NCBI GenBank assembly: GCA_020002185.1
Contig: CM034538.1
Coordinates: 2,088,270-2,152,269, forward strand
DNA length: 64,000 bases
From: Paraescarpia echinospica
Lineage: Eukaryota > Annelida > Polychaeta > Sabellida > Siboglinidae
Direction: 5' to 3'
The notes under the pieces are model-generated. The model ran no database searches. It saw only the letters and a program-made list of their open reading frames with translations, and was not told the origin of the DNA. The position numbers were made by a program, and so were the translations under genes. This document shows, in pieces, positions 59,831 to 64,000 of this stretch; within the stretch, counting starts at the first letter, position 1, and every line of letters starts with the position of its first letter.

Positions 59831-60856
59831 CAGTTGAACCTCGGTATTGGGTCACCTCAGTAGTGGAGTCACCTTGCAATTAGGATGTTGGGTCAGTCCC
59901 AGTCTCCCAAATAATTTCCATAATAAAGAAAAGGACATTGTCCCGATAACAGGGTCACCTTGTTAAGGTCACCTCCCTAATAGGGTAACTGAGAGCAAAA
60001 TGGCCAGATTACCCATCAGATCTGGCTAGTTGCCATTTTGTCATAAGCACCGCCAACAATGTCAATAGTAATTAGAAGCCATGATCCTGGCATGTTTATG
60101 CAGAGGTCAGTAAACTTCAGAAAACAATAAAAGAAGCAAGTCCGTCTGTCATCTTAAGTATGTAACATTTTTAACATAATTCTTAGTGGATGAGGAGATT
60201 TACTGAAAAACACAGTCTTTGACACTGCAAATATAGTGTCAGTTATACTGACTAAGTCGTCTAAGCCACAGACCAGTAACCAGTAAACTATAAAAGACGC
60301 AGCCCTGAAGATCCTCAGTCATCTTGGGTAACATATTTAAACTCAAGTTCTAAACGGATGAGTAGATTTCCCAGATAAACAAGACAGCCTGGTCAGTCTT
60401 GTCTTGATGCTAACAATAGGGTGTCATTAATTAAACGCTGGACTGCTTGTTTATCTTAAAAAGCTGAGCTCAGTTGGTGAGGTAGATTCATGTGGCGAAA
60501 TGTAGGTAGGACAAACAAAGCCATTTAATTGACATTGACATTGTTTCTGCAGTCGGAAGCCAAATTAACCAATAAATGAAAAAATCCCATTATATCATGT
60601 TCTCTCTACACATGTACACTGTACTTAACATTATAGGAAAATGTATACACCCTATAAAAATAATCCAGACACTACACTCTACTTGATATCAACAATGTAT
60701 TTCCTTAATATGCACTTCTATTAAAATCACATGTATCTGAGCAATGTTCCCAATTCCCATGATGCTTCAATCCCTGTATTCAGTATTAGGGTCACCTCAC
60801 TATTAGGGTCACTTTTGTCCAGTCCTGTAGGTGACCCTAATACTGAGATTCCACTG
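59831..60856. mobile_element. Non-autonomous pogo/mariner-like DNA transposon
   Basis: The left end begins CAGTTGAACCTCGGTATT-GGGTCACCT. The reverse complement of the right end begins CAGTGGAATCTCAGTATTAGGGTCACCT, identical but for three substitutions and one indel. TA flanks both sides (59829-59830, 60857-60858), as in Tc1/mariner/pogo elements. Extra copies of GGGTCAC(CT) lie near both ends, resembling subterminal transposase sites. The 1.03-kb interior has no transposase frame but holds two diverged direct copies of a 120-bp block (about 60105-60220 and 60268-60390, sharing GGATGAG and GAGATTTAC/TAGATTTCC). Confidence 0.82.
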
Positions 60857-60974
60857 TATTCTATTATCACAATATATTTCATTATTTTTAATTGACAGCT
60901 GATATTTTATTGCTCTAGTGATTAATTAATTAATATTTTAACAACTAGTTAAATTATCCTTTTTATATTATTTG

Positions 60975-61418
60975 GCCGAAGGTCCAAGGGACTATTGCCA
61001 TCACTCTGCGTCCGCCGTCCTCCATCCACCGTTAGCTGCCGTATCTCAGAAACCGTTCAGCAACTTTTTCTCTAATTTTGCATAGACATATCTTAGGGCA
61101 CTGTCACTATGCACGAGAAATCTGTATTTGATTGAATCATTTTAACGGCTCCCTGGGGCCTCCAAGGACCCCAAAACTGGTAAAAATGTAACATTTGGCT
61201 TATTTTTTCAAAAACTGTTCAGCAACTTTTTTTCTAATTTTGCATAGATGTATCTTAGGGTGCTGCCACTATATACAAAAAATCTGTATTTGATTGAATC
61301 ATTCTAAGGGCACCTAAGGGGCCCCCAAAGTGCAAAAGTTTTACATTATCTAGTGATGTGGTTTTGAGAAGGGCCCTTGAGACCACCCCCAACAGTAGAT
61401 TTTGTTTAATGTGCCACA
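60975..61418. repeat. Dispersed dimeric repeat, copy 2
   Basis: It has the same order of blocks as the copy at 50202: GCCGAAGGTCCAA start, two half-copies with TCTAATTTTGCATAGA and CTGTATTTGATTGAATCATT, then GATGTGGTTTTGAGAAGGGC and CAGTAGATTTTG. Copies differ by scattered substitutions and small indels. A third, short fragment (ATCTGTATTTGATTGAATCA) is at about 62029-62052. Confidence 0.9.
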
Positions 61419-61651
61419 AAGTCAACACCATGACTAATCTCTGCAGCCTAGTGCTACTTTTCCATTGAGACCTTGACTAATCTTTAATTGGTCACAGCGC
61501 CCAGGAAGAGTAGACACCCCCAACAGTAGATTTTGTTTAATGTGCCACAAAGTCAACACCATGACTAAACTCTGCAGTCTAGTGCTATTGTTCCATTGAG
61601 ACCTTGACTAATCTTTAATTGGTCACAGTGCCCAGGCAGAGTAGACACACT
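61391..61651. repeat. 131-bp tandem duplication
   Basis: The segment AACAGTAGATTTTGTTTAAT to AGGAAGAGTAGACACCCCC at 61391-61521 is repeated at 61522-61651 with few changes (CTAATCT/CTAAACT, CAGCC/CAGTC). It overlaps the end of the dispersed repeat. A diverged relative lies at about 63484-63590. Confidence 0.93.
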
Positions 61652-62052
61652 TGACCCCTGTTAGACTGAACAGTTGCCTAACACTTTTTATCTTCAAAAC
61701 TATTGATTTTCTATAATTGCTAGTCGTGTTTATTTGACTGAGGTGTCTATTGGTTAAAAATGTATTGTTTGTAGAAACCTGTAGGTGACAAACATAGAAC
61801 ATTAATATTCTGGACAACTATAGAATGAAATATCCTACACTTTATTGATATCAAATGCATTCTACTGTTCTGTTTACGCTTGCCATGCCTTGTGTAGACA
61901 TGGTACTGTGTAAATCAATTGTATCAATGTAGACTAATAATTACAGATTCACAATATAGTTGACACCTGAAACAACCAAATGTCAACCATTAGAAGAGTT
62001 GACATAGTTCCGCTATACACAAGCAAGAAATCTGTATTTGATTGAATCATTC
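61652..62052. other. Non-coding stretch
   Basis: AT-rich sequence ending in the short third fragment of the dispersed repeat. No gene is visible; the 64-aa frame lacks support. Confidence 0.5.
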
Positions 62053-62415
62053 TAGTGTCATCAGCATATAGTAAAACATACATTTTCTACATCATCATCC
62101 CTAAGGTTATTGTAAATTTCACCAGCTGCCATGTCAAGTCCGTTATAATTGTGACTAACAGTGTTCAAAATGATTCAGATAAATAGCAAATAACAAAGGA
62201 CACAAGTTTTCTCCTTGCCATACCTATACATCACATGTGAAAAAGGCTGACACAGCCTGGCCCTGATTTATACATGATTTAGCATTTTTGTATATGTTGT
62301 ATACAACTTTCAACACAATACCATTAATACCACATGAAATTATCTTAGACCACAGGGAGGACCGGTCTACTAAATCAAATGCTTTCTTATAACAAGATTT
62401 AACAAGATTTCCATC
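62053..62415 (-). mobile_element. RT palm fragment of a second LINE type
   Basis: On the minus strand, YKKAFDLVDRSSLWSKIISC, GINGIVLKVVYNIYKNAKSC and INQGQAVSAFF are followed by a stop, then WQGENLCPLL. After frameshifts VLLYADDT ends the fragment at about 62056. These are RT blocks A (AFD), B (QGEN) and C (YADD) in order. At least one stop and frameshifts make it inactive. Its sequence differs from the CR1-type RT just beside it. Confidence 0.82.
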
Positions 62416-62449
62416 CAGAGAATTAACTCTAGATGGCAGGTGGACAAGG

Positions 62450-63172
62450 AAGCCCTTTGGCTTGTCGAGAGTCCAACCCTTTTATCTACATATATCCAGC
62501 CCTTCTGAGGTATGTAGATTTTATTTTAAAACATATTCACACTACTAGCACCTACACAATCATCAGATAATTTGTTCCATTCATTCACAGTCCTTTGTGA
62601 AAATGAGATCTTTCTTACGTCTAATCTACACTGCTCCTTTACTAATGTAACTTCATGTCCTCTAGTCTTTCTATCTTTCTTAACTGAAAAAAACATATTT
62701 CTATCAATTTTTTCATAACCATTCAATATTTTAAACACTTCTATCTGATCTCCTCTCATTCTCCTGGTCTCTAGTGTTGTTTAACCACATTCTTTTGGCA
62801 TTTTTCATAACTAAGATCCCTCAGTTTTTGTATTATTTTAGTCGCTCTCCTCTGTAATCTTTCTAGCATATCTATGTCCATCTTGCGTTATGTCCTCCAC
62901 TCTTGTATACAATATTCTAAACGAGGCCTAACTATTGTTTTGTACAGCGGAATTATTAGTTCTTTTTCTTTATATGCTACATTTTGCCTAATCAATCCAA
63001 GGATTTGATTTCCTTTTGAAGCTGCAATTCCACACTGCTCTGAAACCTTCATGTCAGCACTAAATGTCAGCCCTAAGTCTTTTTCTTTTATAGTAGTACT
63101 TAGTACAGTTCCCCCCATTATAATCGATGAAGGCAGAATAAAGCCTTTTGCGTCGAGACAAATACAATTCAA
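62450..63172 (-). mobile_element. CR1-type LINE, RT C-terminus
   Basis: The minus strand has IIMGGTVLSTTIKEKDLGLT, FSADMKVSEQCGIAASKGNQ, ILGLIRQNVAYKEKELIIPL and YKTIVRPRLEYCIQEW. After a break come MLERLQRRATKIIQKLRDLS and RGDQIEVFKILNGYEKIDRN, then QRTVNEWNKLSDDCV. This is the classic CR1-group order (EKDLG, LYKxxVRPxLEYxxQxW, LERxQRRATK, RGDxIExFKIxxG). Frameshifts and stops at about 62880 and 62760 make it a pseudogene. A related 3' end is at 39.07 kb. Confidence 0.92.
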
Positions 63173-64000
63173 CCAATACCCCTATTTGAACACAGCCTGT
63201 ATTACATTCGCTTTGTTTAGGTATGTGGTCAGTCTGGTGTTCTGAACAATCACTAAGGATTAATGAACACTTGTGCAGAATGTCACCCAGTTGGCAGGTT
63301 TAATTGATCTATTCAGCAATGATGACACTGCTTAGGCCTCACTCTGGACACTGTCATTCACAGTGTTGTGTATTGTCTTAGTTGGTGCATTGAGCTAATC
63401 TACTTGACCATGAATCAGTGGTGGCTCTGGTTGTGTATTACACCCAGCTGTGGAGCTAAGATTCTCTGCCTGCTATTGTTTGATGGAAACTGTGACTAAT
63501 CTGTAATTGGTCACTGGCAGTAACTTGTGTCAACAGACAGCATTAAGCCACTAGACCCCTATTAAACTGGACAGTTGCCTGTAGGTTTTAAACTGTGTCA
63601 AACAGTGAGTCTACCTTTTGCTCTCAGATAATCTGTCCTCTTAGTTTTATACATGAAGACATAATCTGGCATAACTTGATAAGTCTTTGTAGCAACACAT
63701 TTGTACTTCCAGTGTATCATTGCAACATAACATACATATTACATACTGTGTCCCACATTTGAATGTTGTGCATGTAATATTTCCATGCAATCCATTTCCA
63801 TATATAATGTAAAACTTCAACAGCCGTTTTCTTCATTTTCACTTTTTGATCCCTACCATGTTCAATGCTCCATAACTTTGCCAATTTTTGTAGCAGTCAT
63901 ATTTTTTTAAACCGTGTAAAGCACTCTACCAAACCTTTACAAGGATGTAAGAAAACAATGTTACAATTTTCCGACTTATCACTCATTTGGTCAGCCAGGG
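63173..64000. other. Non-coding window end with a diverged repeat
   Basis: At about 63484-63590 the words GTGACTAATCTGTAATTGGT, GACCCCTATTAAACTGGACA and GTTGCCT mirror 61600-61680 (GACTAATCTTTAATTGGTCA, GACCCCTGTTAGACTGAACA). The rest is AT-rich and featureless to the window end. Confidence 0.6.

Noticed and set aside
1..64000. CRISPR-like arrays (29-bp and 46-52-bp repeats)
   Set aside because: The repeats are contiguous without unique spacers, the genome is eukaryotic and no cas genes are present. They are minisatellites.

Overview
This is a eukaryotic, intron-bearing and very repeat-rich window with one 1,000-N scaffold gap at 34140-35139. The spliced genes, short introns, CR1/L2-type LINE remnants and abundant mini- and microsatellites fit a marine invertebrate. 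A mollusc or other lophotrochozoan is my best guess, but that is inference from texture, not a marker. Most long open frames here are artefacts: tandem units without stop codons stay open in many frames on both strands.

Layout. 1-15.3 kb is tetranucleotide satellite: ATTC-type to about 2790, then a 12.5-kb GGAT/GTAT-type block. 15.3-16.1 kb holds a (TCTATG)n / CCCACTGG minisatellite and a CT run, followed by an inverted repeat and a 32-bp perfect palindrome. 17.8-18.65 kb is a 46-bp array. On the minus strand, a TATA/Inr promoter near 25.5 kb probably drives a gene whose main exon (23191-21082) encodes a 690-aa Pro/Glu/Val/Lys/Ala repeat protein built from an in-frame 30-bp repeat. 29.6-30.9 kb is a 5'-truncated L2/CR1-like LINE. 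At 37.2-44.4 kb lie three plus-strand exons that I read as the C-terminal RWD region of the kinetochore scaffold KNL1; each intron next to or between them holds a different large minisatellite (80, 49 and 29 bp). At 48.7-46.0 kb, minus strand, there are three phase-compatible exons of a small, unrecognised protein (about 133 aa). At 54.3-56.7 kb are three plus-strand exons of GPATCH2; its G-patch domain was not found and should lie beyond the window. GPATCH2 is flanked by 50-bp and 52-bp arrays.

59.8-63.2 kb is a transposon graveyard: a TA-flanked pogo/mariner-like non-autonomous element, a dispersed dimeric repeat also present at 50.2 kb, a 131-bp tandem duplication, and two different LINE fragments joined together.

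How the parts relate. KNL1 (kinetochore) and GPATCH2 (spliceosome-associated G-patch protein) are housekeeping genes with no operon-like link. The small minus-strand gene lies between them, convergent with KNL1 and divergent from GPATCH2, and may share a promoter region near 48.7-48.87 kb with the latter. The most striking theme is that the introns of ordinary genes are dominated by tandem arrays whose units look like splice sites. All homology calls come from remembered family sequence, not from a database search.
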